This document shows positions 7,433-15,812 of a stretch of DNA of 64,000 bases, one piece after another. Both the position numbers and the translations under genes were made by a program. Every line of letters starts with the position of its first letter. Position 1 is the stretch's first letter. The notes under the pieces are model-generated. The model saw only the letters and a program-made list of their open reading frames with translations. It was not told the DNA's origin and made no database searches. This DNA is from Breznakiella homolactica (GTDB lineage: Bacteria > Spirochaetota > Spirochaetia > Treponematales > Breznakiellaceae), in assembly GCF_016616095.2 (NCBI RefSeq), contig NZ_CP067089.2, positions 2,108,001 through 2,172,000 on the forward strand, written 5' to 3'.

Positions 7433-9823
7433 ATGGCATTTCCCTTTCTGAACGATCCCCTGCCCCCGGTGCCGGCCCCAAGCGCCTCAGTAATCCGGGG
7501 AAAGAATTACCGCTTTACGGTGCTCACCGAACGGCTGGTACGGATTGAATACGATGAAACCGGTGCCTTCGAGGACCGGCCAACCCAGATCACGGTGAAC
7601 CGTAATTTTGAAACGCCCCGGTTCAGCCTTACCGAAGATGACCGGGATATCCAGATCCGGACGGATTATTTTGAACTCCGGTACCGCAAAGGACCATTCA
7701 CACCATACAGTCTGTCCGTTGAAAAACTGGGAGGTTATTCCAACCACGACAACATCTGGCATTACGGGGAAACGCCTCCGACCCTGAAAGGAACGAGCCG
7801 GACCCTGGACAAAGCCGACGGTGCCATTGCTCTGGAGGAAGGGCTCTGCGCCCGGGCGGGATTCGCGGTTCTGGATGATTCTTCATCGCTCGTCATCCGG
7901 GAGGACGGCTGGGTGGACCGGCGCCGTGAGGGTGTGACCGACATCTACTATTTCGCCTACGGCCACGACTTCCGGGCCTGCATCCGGGACTTCTACCGTC
8001 TCACCGGGGCGCCGCCTCTGCTGCCGAGGTACGCCCTGGGCAACTGGTGGAGCCGGTATTTCGCCTACACCCAGGAAGGGTACCAGGAACTGATGGAACG
8101 TTTCGCGGAAAAGGACATGCCCTTTTCAGTGGCGGTCCTGGACATGGACTGGCACGTAACAAACATCGAGGAACGCTACGGCCGGGGCTGGACCGGCTAT
8201 ACCTGGAATACGGAACTGTTTCCGGACCATCCGGCGCTGCTTCGGTGGCTCCACGACCGGCATCTCCGGGTGACCCTTAATCTCCATCCCGCCGACGGGA
8301 TCAAGGCCTTTGAAAAAATGTACAGGCCCATGGCCGAAGCTCTTGAGGTTGATACGGAGAAAGAGGACCCCATTCCTTTCGATGTATCCGACAGGAATTT
8401 CATGGCCGCGTATTTTAAATTCCTCCACCATCCCCTGGAGGCCGAGGGGGTAGACTTCTGGTGGATCGACTGGCAGTCCGGAAATATCAGCCGTACGGAA
8501 GGACTCGATCCTTTGTGGATGCTCAACCATTACCATACCCTGGACATCGCCCGGGACGGAAAACGGCCTCTGATTTTTTCCCGCTACTCCGGTCCCGGAA
8601 GCCACCGGTATCCCGTGGGTTTTTCCGGGGATACCTGCATCACCTGGGATTCCCTGGATTTCCAGCCTTACTTTACGGCCACGGCATCGAATATCGGCTA
8701 CGGCTGGTGGAGCCACGATATCGGCGGCCACATGAAAGGCTATAAGGATAACGAACTCATGGTCCGCTGGCTCCAGTACGGGGTTTTTTCCCCGGTTAAC
8801 CGGCTCCACTGCAGCAACAGTCCCTTCACATCCAAGGAACCCTGGAACTACGGTCCCGAGGCCGAGGCGGTCATGGGCCGGTATCTCAGGCTCCGCCACG
8901 AACTCGTGCCGTACATTTATACCATGAACCGCCGCTGCACCGCGGAACTGGAACCTCTGGTGCAGCCCATGTATTATTCTCATCCTGAACACAAGGAAGC
9001 GTATACCCATCCCAACCAGTACTGGTTCGGGAGTGAACTGGTAATCGCGCCCATTACCGGTCCGGCCCTGCGGGAGACCCGGCGGGCGGCGGCTGATGTA
9101 TGGCTTCCGGAAGGAACCTGGACGGATATATTCACCGGGACGGTATACCGGGGCGGCAAAACCATCCGGGTATGGCGGCCGCTGTCGGAATACCCCGTGT
9201 TTGCCAAAGCCGGCGCCATCCTTCCGCTGGCCCGGCGTGAACCCGGAAGTAACTGTATCGACAATCCCGCGGAACTGGAGCTTCTGGTTTTTCCCGGAGG
9301 GGACGGAACCTTTACCCTCTACGAAGACAGCGGCGAAGGCGCCGTGGGCAGCCGGTTCGCGGAAACCGAGATCCGGCTCACCGCCGGGAACACCGTGAGC
9401 CTCAGTATTTCTCCCCGGGGAGACCTGTCGGTGCTTCCCCAGTCACGGCGCTACTGCGTCAGGTTCAGAGGCTTTAAAGACCCCGGAGACCTGCAGGGTT
9501 TCCGGGCGGAATCCGGCGGGGAGGTTCTGGATGCCGTGTGCCGGTATGACAGCGCGGCCCGGACCCTGGAAGTTGATCTCCCGGCACTCCCGGTATCCCG
9601 GGAAATAACCATCACCGCGGGAACACTCCGGCAGGCAGAAGCGCTATACCGGGACGCGTTTATCAGTATCCTGGAAGACATGCAGATTTCCTACGAGCTC
9701 AAGGATGAAATTCTCCGTATACTCGGCACGGCTGAGTCCCCGCAGGATCTTCTGGCGAGTATATCCGCCGCAGCGGATGATCCCAACGTAATCAGTGTGC
9801 TTGCGGAAATGATCTGCGCCTGA
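7433..9823 (+). CDS. Glycoside hydrolase family 31 (alpha-glucosidase/alpha-xylosidase type)
   Basis: A 796-residue cytoplasmic enzyme without a signal peptide. It has the GH31 order: N-terminal beta-sandwich, catalytic barrel from about 190 to 560, then C-terminal beta domains. The nucleophile is Asp346 in 'VDFWWIDWQSGN' and the likely acid/base is Asp400 in 'GFSGDTCITWDSL'. Also typical are 'VAVLDMDWHV' and 'GYGWWSHDIGGHM'. The nucleophile motif departs from the common WxDMNE form, so the substrate could be an unusual alpha-glycoside. A tail of about 60 residues after the last beta domain is extra and predicted helical. It is cotranscribed with the uptake system, so it probably degrades the imported sugar. 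Confidence 0.9.
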   Translation: MAFPFLNDPLPPVPAPSASVIRGKNYRFTVLTERLVRIEYDETGAFEDRPTQITVNRNFETPRFSLTEDDRDIQIRTDYFELRYRKGPFTPYSLSVEKLGGYSNHDNIWHYGETPPTLKGTSRTLDKADGAIALEEGLCARAGFAVLDDSSSLVIREDGWVDRRREGVTDIYYFAYGHDFRACIRDFYRLTGAPPLLPRYALGNWWSRYFAYTQEGYQELMERFAEKDMPFSVAVLDMDWHVTNIEERYGRGWTGYTWNTELFPDHPALLRWLHDRHLRVTLNLHPADGIKAFEKMYRPMAEALEVDTEKEDPIPFDVSDRNFMAAYFKFLHHPLEAEGVDFWWIDWQSGNISRTEGLDPLWMLNHYHTLDIARDGKRPLIFSRYSGPGSHRYPVGFSGDTCITWDSLDFQPYFTATASNIGYGWWSHDIGGHMKGYKDNELMVRWLQYGVFSPVNRLHCSNSPFTSKEPWNYGPEAEAVMGRYLRLRHELVPYIYTMNRRCTAELEPLVQPMYYSHPEHKEAYTHPNQYWFGSELVIAPITGPALRETRRAAADVWLPEGTWTDIFTGTVYRGGKTIRVWRPLSEYPVFAKAGAILPLARREPGSNCIDNPAELELLVFPGGDGTFTLYEDSGEGAVGSRFAETEIRLTAGNTVSLSISPRGDLSVLPQSRRYCVRFRGFKDPGDLQGFRAESGGEVLDAVCRYDSAARTLEVDLPALPVSREITITAGTLRQAEALYRDAFISILEDMQISYELKDEILRILGTAESPQDLLASISAAADDPNVISVLAEMICA

Positions 9824-9837
9824 GAACGCCGGCCGTG

Positions 9838-9864
9838 TCCCCGCTCATAGCGGGGATTTTTTTT
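9838..9864 (+). terminator. Intrinsic terminator after the GH31 gene
   Basis: An 8-base perfect stem TCCCCGCT / AGCGGGGA with a three-base loop is followed directly by eight T residues. It closes the sugar-uptake operon 14 bases after the GH31 stop. It borders the end of the convergent GH4 gene. Confidence 0.9.
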
Positions 9865-11182
9865 ATTTGTATTCCGGCAGCCATTGCGCGTGGGCTTCCA
9901 TGAGTTCATCACACATGGCCGTGATGGAATCTATATCCAGTTCCGCCGCCGTATGGGGATCCAGCATGGCCGCGTTGTATACCAGGTCTTTCTTCCGTTC
10001 CCGGGCAGCCGCGATGGTCAGGAGCTGAACATTTATGTTGGTCATGTTCATAGCCGCGAGCTGTACCGGCAGGGAACCTACACGGCAGCCCCGGATACCC
10101 TCACCGTTCACCAGGCAGGGAACCTCTACACATGCGTCCGCGGGCAGATTGCCGATAAGCCCCGCATTCAATATATTGCCGCCGATTTCGTATGGCTTAT
10201 TCAGAATAATACTTTCGATAATATACGACGCATACTCCCGGCTCCGTTCATGGGATACCGCAGGGTCAGCGGTAAACTCCGCGCTGCGGCTTTTCCATTC
10301 TTCTATTTGCTGCACACAGCGGCGGGGATATTCATCCAGGGGAATATTGAACCGTTCGATCAGTTCAGGATACCGCGCTTTTATAAAAAAGGGATTGTAC
10401 TCCGCGTTATGTTCGCTGGATTCGGTGCAGTAATACCCGAAACGGCGGAGGTATTCATACCGAACCATATCGTTATGGAGGCCCGCGGCGTTTTGCTCCG
10501 CGGCCCGGCGGCGGATTTCCGGATACAGATCCCGGCCATCACGGTCAAGTATTTTGAGGAGCCACGCCATGTGGTTGATTCCCGCGATTAATTCCCGGCG
10601 GCCGTCAATGACATCTTCCATACCGAGATGGCGGAGAAGCCTTTCACTGCACACCTGGACGCTGTGGCAGAGGCCAACGGTTTTTATGCCGGTATACCGC
10701 TGCATATATCCCGTGAGGATCGCCATAGGATTGGTATAGTTCAGAAACCAAGTGTCCGGACAAACCTCTTCCATGTCCCGGGCGAAATCCTCAAGCACAG
10801 GAATCGTCCGGAGTCCCCGCATGATGCCGCCGATTCCCAGGGTGTCCCCAATGGTCTGGCGGAGACCGTATTTTTTCGGGATCTCAAAATCCGCTATGGT
10901 GGCGGGATCGTAACCGCCAACCTGAATGGCGTTGACCACGAAGTCCGCTTTATCAAGAGCCTTGCGCCGGTTCTCCGTCCCCATGAACACAGAGATCGCC
11001 GCGCGTCCGGCGTTGCAGTTCCGGTTGATCAGATCCAGCATAACCTTGGATTCATCAAGCCGCTGCGCGTCAATATCGTAAAGGCGTATATCCGCGTTTC
11101 CCAGTTCTCCGGCGCACATGATGTCCCCCAGAACATTCTTGGCAAACACCGTACTTCCCGCACCCATGAAGGCAATCTTCAT
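9863..11182 (-). CDS. Glycoside hydrolase family 4 (alpha-galactosidase/alpha-glucosidase type)
   Basis: A 439-residue NAD- and metal-dependent glycosidase of family GH4. The N-terminus 'MKIAFMGAGSTVFAKN' is the dinucleotide-binding fold. Later come the family motifs 'FLNYTNPMAILTGYMQR', 'GLCHSVQ' (metal Cys) and 'GINHMAWLL' (metal His). Sequence features such as 'RLYDIDAQRLDESK' and the absence of a clear phosphate-recognition pattern suggest the MelA (alpha-galactosidase) branch rather than 6-phospho-beta-glucosidases. The substrate is not certain. GGAGGG precedes the start. It is convergent with the GH31 operon and divergent from an AraC-type regulator that may control it. Confidence 0.9.
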   Translation of the reverse strand: MKIAFMGAGSTVFAKNVLGDIMCAGELGNADIRLYDIDAQRLDESKVMLDLINRNCNAGRAAISVFMGTENRRKALDKADFVVNAIQVGGYDPATIADFEIPKKYGLRQTIGDTLGIGGIMRGLRTIPVLEDFARDMEEVCPDTWFLNYTNPMAILTGYMQRYTGIKTVGLCHSVQVCSERLLRHLGMEDVIDGRRELIAGINHMAWLLKILDRDGRDLYPEIRRRAAEQNAAGLHNDMVRYEYLRRFGYYCTESSEHNAEYNPFFIKARYPELIERFNIPLDEYPRRCVQQIEEWKSRSAEFTADPAVSHERSREYASYIIESIILNKPYEIGGNILNAGLIGNLPADACVEVPCLVNGEGIRGCRVGSLPVQLAAMNMTNINVQLLTIAAARERKKDLVYNAAMLDPHTAAELDIDSITAMCDELMEAHAQWLPEYK

Positions 11183-11270
11183 TCCGAACCCTCCGGTTAA
11201 TTATTGATATACAATCATACCACGACCGCGCTTTGTGTTAAATTGAAAAAGGGGCCGGAAATATGGTATT

Positions 11271-12074
11271 ATGGAACCAATGAAACGGTACCGTTCGGTC
11301 CTGAACCGCGGCTTTTCCGGGGTGAATCCCGTAACCTATGGGAACGAAGACTGTGAGCCCGGTCATGCCTTCGGCTACGCGGTGCGGGAATATTATCTCA
11401 TCCATTTTATCACCCGTGGAAAGGGAATCTTTATCAGGAACGGCATCGAGCACTCCCTGTCGGACAACAGCCTTTTTCTTATCCGGCCCGGCGAGCGGAC
11501 ATACTATGCGGCAGACAAAGCAGACCCCTGGAGTTATATCTGGATTGGTTTCGACGGAGAAGCTTCCGGCGGCCTCCTGGCGGAAGCTGGATTCACCGAC
11601 GCTCAATGCACCGGCCGGTTTCCCAGGGTCAGGCATATTTTTGAAGAGATAGCCGAAATCCGGGATCAGGAAGCCGCCACGGAACTGCTGCTGACGGCAA
11701 AGATATACGAATTTCTCGGCCGCTGCGCCGGAGCCGGACAGGCGGTACGATCCTATCCCGGGTACCACGCTGCCCGGGCCTGCGACTTTATCAGGACCAA
11801 CTACGCTTCCCGGATCAGGATTACGGAACTGGCGGAACTGCTCCACCTGGACCGGCATTATTTTACCAGGATCTTCAGGCAGGAACAGGGCTGTACGCCA
11901 AAGGAGTTTCTCATCGGAATCCGAATGGTCCGGGCAGCGGAACTGCTTTGTTCCGGCACCTTGAGTATCCAGGAGGTAGCCCGGTCAGTGGGTTACGGCG
12001 ACCCGCTTCTCTTTTCACGCATATTCAGGAAGAAATACGGCGTCAGCCCCCGGGAATACCGGTCCGGAGGCTGA
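11271..12074 (+). CDS. AraC-family transcriptional regulator with N-terminal cupin domain
   Basis: A 267-residue regulator. The N-terminal half is a cupin-like effector domain ('YLIHFITRGKGIFIRNGIE', 'FLIRPGERTYYAAD'). The last 100 residues hold two helix-turn-helix motifs ('ITELAELLHLDRHYFTRIF', 'IQEVARSVGYGDPLLFSRIF') with the family ending 'KKYGVSPREYR'. It is divergent from the GH4 glycosidase gene across 88 bases and so is probably its regulator, in the manner of MsmR/RafR. A second in-frame ATG lies three codons downstream, and neither has a strong ribosome-binding site. Confidence 0.88.
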   Translation: MEPMKRYRSVLNRGFSGVNPVTYGNEDCEPGHAFGYAVREYYLIHFITRGKGIFIRNGIEHSLSDNSLFLIRPGERTYYAADKADPWSYIWIGFDGEASGGLLAEAGFTDAQCTGRFPRVRHIFEEIAEIRDQEAATELLLTAKIYEFLGRCAGAGQAVRSYPGYHAARACDFIRTNYASRIRITELAELLHLDRHYFTRIFRQEQGCTPKEFLIGIRMVRAAELLCSGTLSIQEVARSVGYGDPLLFSRIFRKKYGVSPREYRSGG

Positions 12075-12086
12075 TACCAGAACAGG

Positions 12087-12114
12087 GCAGTTCCATTGTC
12101 CGGAACTGCTTTTG
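12087..12114 (+). terminator. Terminator-like hairpin after the AraC regulator
   Basis: GCAGTTCC and GGAACTGC form a perfect 8-base stem with a 7-base loop, followed by TTTT. It lies 13 bases after the regulator's stop and before the convergent nucleotidyltransferase gene. Confidence 0.7.
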
Positions 12115-12139
12115 CGGATAAGGACATAAGAAAGCGTTC

Positions 12140-12901
12140 TTACAGTACCGCCATAAAACTGTCGGTAAACAGTTTCTTTCTCCTCTCATAATCTTTCTTT
12201 GAATCTATTTCCTGCCGCATCAGTTTTATCATCAGGGCTTCGTAATTTTCAGGAAGCTGGTCCAATTCATAGGAATAATACAGCCGCCTGTCTTCAGCGG
12301 GGGCGTATTTATTATTTTTGTAATAGAGGCACCGGATGCCCTGGTTTATCGCAGTGTTCAGATTCTGGTGCATCTGTGAATAAGCTTCCCGGATCTCCCA
12401 GCGTTTTTCTTTTGAGAGGACATACTGGATGTAGTTTTTCTCTACCTCCAGTTCTTTCTTCTGTTCTTCTTTGGCAAAACTCTCTATCGATGCCAGCTCT
12501 TCTTTATATTTCCCGCTCTCATCATATAGAATCTGTGACTCCAGCAATGCGTATTTCCGCGCTTCTTCTGTTTTTCTGAATTTTTGGCTTGTGATAAAGT
12601 CGCCGAACAAGATGGCAAACCATTCTCCGTTCCATTTTATACAATGGTAGGGAATATAGGGATCCTGGTCTTTGCCGAATATTTTTTCAGCGGTAATTTT
12701 TGAGTTTTCTTTTCTCATTACTATAAGATCTATCATCCCGCCCTTTTCGCTTGGGAAGTAATCACCCCGGGAAACACTGCCGGACAGCAGGATGGTTTCT
12801 ATTTCTGTCTTATCAATGGTCTTCAGATATTTAGCCGCGTGTTTTTTGATTTTTGAAATATACTCTTTCTGCCGTTCCTTCATATCCAGTAATTTATACA
12901 T
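12140..12901 (-). CDS. Nucleotidyltransferase-fold protein
   Basis: A 253-residue soluble protein. Near the N-terminus 'ETILLSGSVSRGDYFPSEKG' followed by 'IDLIVMRK' matches the Pol-beta-type nucleotidyltransferase signature: a GSxxRGD-like helix cap and a later acidic pair. The remainder is helical and Lys/Glu-rich and gives no specific family. GGAGGGGAAA stands just before the ATG. It is a single gene, convergent with the AraC regulator. It could be a kanamycin-type or antitoxin-like nucleotidyltransferase, but nothing decides between these. Confidence 0.7.
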   Translation of the reverse strand: MYKLLDMKERQKEYISKIKKHAAKYLKTIDKTEIETILLSGSVSRGDYFPSEKGGMIDLIVMRKENSKITAEKIFGKDQDPYIPYHCIKWNGEWFAILFGDFITSQKFRKTEEARKYALLESQILYDESGKYKEELASIESFAKEEQKKELEVEKNYIQYVLSKEKRWEIREAYSQMHQNLNTAINQGIRCLYYKNNKYAPAEDRRLYYSYELDQLPENYEALMIKLMRQEIDSKKDYERRKKLFTDSFMAVL

Positions 12902-13033
12902 TTTCCCCTCCGCAACAAATCAATCATTCCGACGGACAAACTGCACCGTATCTATACCGTATACCATTTAGATCTTCCTGGCAATCTTACCCGGAGCAGG
13001 CTCTGTACCGGAGCCAGCGGACACCTGAGCCGG

Positions 13034-13567
13034 TCATTCCGGCCGCCGCGGCTCGTAGCGCAGAATGACTATGCCGTCTTCAATATAATAATGGGTCATA
13101 GTCAGGGGAATTACCCGGCTGCCGCCGAGGAATAGAGGTCTCCCGCTACCCAGAATAACCGGAATAATACCGATGATATATTCATCAATAATTCCGGCTT
13201 TAAGCAGCGGGTCTATGGAAACACCCCCGCCGAAAAGATACACATCTCCGCTGCCCTGTTTTCTGATTTCCTCAATCTTTTCCGGGATATCCCCAGAAAT
13301 AAACCGGACGCTGCCGTGATCCGCGGTTTCCCGGGAGGTGATTACGTACACCGGTTTATCCCGGAAATCTTCATGAAACCCCTGGTCATAACAGGCTCTT
13401 CCCATGATTACCGCGGAAACACCCGCCAGGAATTTACCATGGTCCCAGCGGTCCGCGGTGTTGAGTTGCGGATTGCCGGATCCCTTAATCCAGTCATAGC
13501 CGCCATGTTCATCGGCAATATACCCGTCCAGGCTTACCGCTAGATTAAGAATAATTTTACCAGCCAT
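13034..13567 (-). CDS. Dihydrofolate reductase-family protein (RibD C-terminal type)
   Basis: A 177-residue protein of the DHFR/RibD reductase superfamily. The start 'MAGKIILNLAVSLDGYIADEHGGYDW' is the classic N-terminus of this family (first 20 residues carry the SLDGYIAD motif). It is followed by 'VIMGRACYDQGF', 'KPVYVITSR' and 'VYLFGGGVSIDPLLKAGIID'. These stand-alone proteins are NADPH-dependent reductases of unknown substrate. I chose the ATG at 13567 because the conserved domain begins there; an open frame continues upstream without conservation. It is divergent from the MarR gene, across two shared palindromes. Confidence 0.88.
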   Translation of the reverse strand: MAGKIILNLAVSLDGYIADEHGGYDWIKGSGNPQLNTADRWDHGKFLAGVSAVIMGRACYDQGFHEDFRDKPVYVITSRETADHGSVRFISGDIPEKIEEIRKQGSGDVYLFGGGVSIDPLLKAGIIDEYIIGIIPVILGSGRPLFLGGSRVIPLTMTHYYIEDGIVILRYEPRRPE

Positions 13568-13638
13568 GAAAAGGATCATATCAGAGAAACAGCGGTTCCG
13601 GAAGACAGCTTCCAGCGGAAAAATGCCGCACAATTTAC

Positions 13639-13687
13639 TTGACATGTCAAACATATTCCGGTATAGTGATTTTACTTGACTTGTCAA
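13639..13687. promoter_or_regulatory. Two MarR-type operators overlapping divergent promoters
   Basis: TTGACATGTCAA (13639-13650) is a perfect palindrome, and TTGACTTGTCAA (13676-13687) is the same site with one change. The centres are 37 bases apart. The first palindrome contains a consensus -35 (TTGACA) spaced 17 bases from TATAGT at 13662-13667, which is a good promoter toward the MarR gene. The second palindrome falls at its predicted start site. On the other strand the second palindrome supplies TTGACA spaced 16 bases from TATACC, aimed at the DHFR-like gene. Such placement fits autorepression by the adjacent MarR protein. Confidence 0.8.
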
Positions 13688-13704
13688 ATAATATAAGGAC
13701 TGGG

Positions 13705-14172
13705 ATGGATACGAAAAATTTAGATTCCCTCTGTATCGGTGAACTGGCTTCCGTTTTGTACCGGCAGTACCAGGCCTTTATAAACCGTGAGATGAAGGAA
13801 TACGGTGTCAACTCATCGGAATTCCTGTATCTCATAAGAATTCCCGACAGCGGAACAGTTAATCAGACCTATTTGGCTGAAACTGTTTTCTGTGATAACG
13901 CCATTGTATCCCGCAGCATTCAGTCCCTGGCTGATAAGAAGTTAGTTGCCAGGGAACGGTCCGGGGAGGACAAACGTGCCGTGATGGTGTCCCTCACACC
14001 GGCGGGAAGAAAGGCAAAACAGGCGGGTCTGGAAAAACGGGATCTCTGGAAAAAAACGGTAATGTATGATTTATCGGAAAAGAACAGCGTCACCCTCATC
14101 AGAACATTGAAAAAGATGGCGTCCAGGGCATTATCTGCCGCAGAAGACGGCAATACAAAGGCGGAGGAATAA
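13705..14172 (+). CDS. MarR-family transcriptional regulator
   Basis: A 155-residue winged-helix regulator. The recognition region is 'NQTYLAETVFCDNAIVSRSI' and the wing is 'LVARERSGEDKRAVMVSLTP', with the typical Asp-Lys-Arg. The ATG at 13705 is chosen because AAGGA precedes it and conservation starts there. An upstream ATG at 13639 lies inside the operator. It is followed after two bases by the flavodoxin/ferredoxin gene, so both are one operon. The two palindromes upstream are its probable binding sites. Confidence 0.9.
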   Translation: MDTKNLDSLCIGELASVLYRQYQAFINREMKEYGVNSSEFLYLIRIPDSGTVNQTYLAETVFCDNAIVSRSIQSLADKKLVARERSGEDKRAVMVSLTPAGRKAKQAGLEKRDLWKKTVMYDLSEKNSVTLIRTLKKMASRALSAAEDGNTKAEE

Positions 14173-14174
14173 TT

Positions 14175-14942
14175 ATGGACAGAAAGGTCACCCAAATACA
14201 CTTTAGTCCCGGAGGCACTACCGCGGCGGCCGCGGCGGAAATATCCGGTGCTTTATCCCAAGATTTCAGCACCATTGATTTATTGAAAACGAAAACACCC
14301 GGAGAGATATCCTTTGGATCCGATGAGCTGGCCGTGTTTGCCATGCCGGTTTTCGCGGGAAGAATCCCCGGGGTCTGTCCGGATATGCTTTCCAGGATGA
14401 AGGGAAAAAATACACCCGCCATTGCCGCGGTGGTCTACGGAAACCGGGCTTACGACGACGCGCTGCTGGAACTGACGGATATCCTCACCGATAATGGATT
14501 TGTGGTTATTGGCGCCGCAGCTTTTGTGGCCCGGCACTCCATCTTTCCCGAAGTAGCCCGCGGCCGGCCCGATACCGCGGACAAAGAGATTCTCCGGAAT
14601 TTTGCCAGGCAATGCGGGAACAGGCTTGAGACAATCGCAAGCCAGGGACACATCACCGTAAAGGGCAGCCGCCCGTACCGTGAAGCGCCCCCTCTACCGT
14701 TAAAACCGTCGGGAAACTCCCGGTGCAACAGCTGCGGAGCATGCGTCAAAATTTGCCCGGTTGGAGCCATCACCGCGGAGGAACCGCGGAAAACCGATAA
14801 GGCGGCGTGTATCACCTGTACTGCCTGTATCTATGTCTGCCCGCAGAAGGCCCGCTCATTCCGGGGATTAACCTACAAACTTGCGGGCGGAGCTTTCAGG
14901 AAAAAGTGCAGCAGCCGGAAAGAACCGGAACTCTTCGCCTGA
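14175..14942 (+). CDS. EFR1-type flavodoxin-like protein with two [4Fe-4S] clusters
   Basis: A 255-residue protein. The N-terminal 150 residues resemble a flavodoxin fold ('QIHFSPGGTTAAAAAEI', 'FAMPVFAGRIPGVCPDML'). The C-terminal part carries two ferredoxin motifs, 'CNSCGACVKICPVGAI' and 'CITCTACIYVCPQKA'. This EFR1 architecture is common in anaerobes, and the physiological partner is usually unknown; an electron-transfer role is expected. It is translationally coupled to the MarR regulator, and repression by MarR under non-inducing conditions is a reasonable inference. The gene looks complete. Confidence 0.88.
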   Translation: MDRKVTQIHFSPGGTTAAAAAEISGALSQDFSTIDLLKTKTPGEISFGSDELAVFAMPVFAGRIPGVCPDMLSRMKGKNTPAIAAVVYGNRAYDDALLELTDILTDNGFVVIGAAAFVARHSIFPEVARGRPDTADKEILRNFARQCGNRLETIASQGHITVKGSRPYREAPPLPLKPSGNSRCNSCGACVKICPVGAITAEEPRKTDKAACITCTACIYVCPQKARSFRGLTYKLAGGAFRKKCSSRKEPELFA

Positions 14943-14994
14943 CAGCAGTTAAGACCGCAGACGCAAAGAGCTGACCGGGGGATGGCATATTGCA

Positions 14995-15026
14995 TAAAAA
15001 AACCCGGGAATAATTTCCCGGGTTTT
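14995..15026. terminator. Bidirectional terminator
   Basis: A run of A, the stem ACCCGGGAA / TTCCCGGGT with a four-base loop, and a run of T make a symmetric hairpin. It can end transcription of the flavodoxin/ferredoxin operon (+) and of the convergent zinc-ribbon gene (-). Confidence 0.88.
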
Positions 15027-15041
15027 TCCGGCTGCGGGGAA

Positions 15042-15191
15042 TCAGGCGATTTTATGCCACTTGTCGTTGCCGCACCGGGCACACTTGGGCAGTTTTGATT
15101 TCTTGTCGATCTTGATCTCATTGCCGCACCGGGTACATTTGTAGGTCCCGGGTTCCACTTCCGAACCGGAGGTATAAATTTTCTGGTCCAT
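15042..15191 (-). CDS. Small zinc-ribbon protein
   Basis: A 49-residue protein with two CxxC knuckles, 'YKCTRCGNEI' and 'PKCARCGNDKW', so it should bind one zinc ion. AGGAG lies 8 bases before the ATG (start at 15191). Similar tiny zinc ribbons are widespread in anaerobic bacteria and have no assigned function. It is transcribed alone, ends at a strong bidirectional terminator, and lies next to the thioesterase gene. Confidence 0.85.
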   Translation of the reverse strand: MDQKIYTSGSEVEPGTYKCTRCGNEIKIDKKSKLPKCARCGNDKWHKIA

Positions 15192-15300
15192 TGGTAAACG
15201 CTCCTTTTTTAAATTTTCCCCTCCGCTGCGGACAGAGGAGGTTCTTCTATAAGTATTATGAATTATCCGCGGGTTTTCAAGGAAGCCGCCGGAGCGTTTC

Positions 15301-15752
15301 TCAGGGATTGCTCCGGACAGTTTCCATGGAATTAAAGATCCGCCGCCATTCTTCGGGCATGCTTACGGGGCGGCCGTCCCTGACAGAAATGTACCCAAGC
15401 TTAAGATCCAGGGCGACCAATACCTGTTCTTCCCGGAGGACTTCCTGGAAAACCTCAATGGCGAAACGCCCTGCCTTTTTGAGCCGGCTCCGCACAAGCA
15501 GCGCTTCATCCAGGAAAGCCGGGGCGTTAAAATCGATCTTAACGGAACGGACAACAAAAACCGTTCCTTCGTTCTGGAGAAATTTCCGGTGGTCGATTCC
15601 CAGAAGATGGAGCCACTCGGTCCGGGCGTGTTCCGCCATATCCAGATACCGGCTGTGGTATACCACCCCGCCGGCATCGGTGTCACTGAAGTAAACCCGC
15701 AGCGGAAAAAATGGGTATCCTTCTCACGGTAGCCTGATAAATTTGTTTCCAT
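15301..15752 (-). CDS. Acyl-CoA thioesterase, YbgC-like (4HBT), apparent N-terminal frameshift
   Basis: A hotdog-fold thioesterase. The catalytic-type motif 'YFSDTDAGGVVYHSRYLDMA' lies across positions 15691-15630 and is followed by 'FLDEALLVRSRLKKAGRF'. The conserved frame has no ATG, GTG or TTG upstream of this motif, and it meets a stop just before it. A second frame starting at the ATG 15752 reads 'METNLSGYREKDTHFF' and would join the motif perfectly if the run of six T (plus-strand A, 15706-15711) had one more base. So either the gene carries a one-base deletion, or it uses slippage, or the sequence has an error. Without correction the longest canonical product starts at 15666 inside the fold. 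Confidence 0.75.
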
Positions 15753-15812
15753 AAAAACATGATAGAAGGAGATCCGCCCGGCCGTCAAGAACGGATCTTG
15801 ATAGAACCGGGA

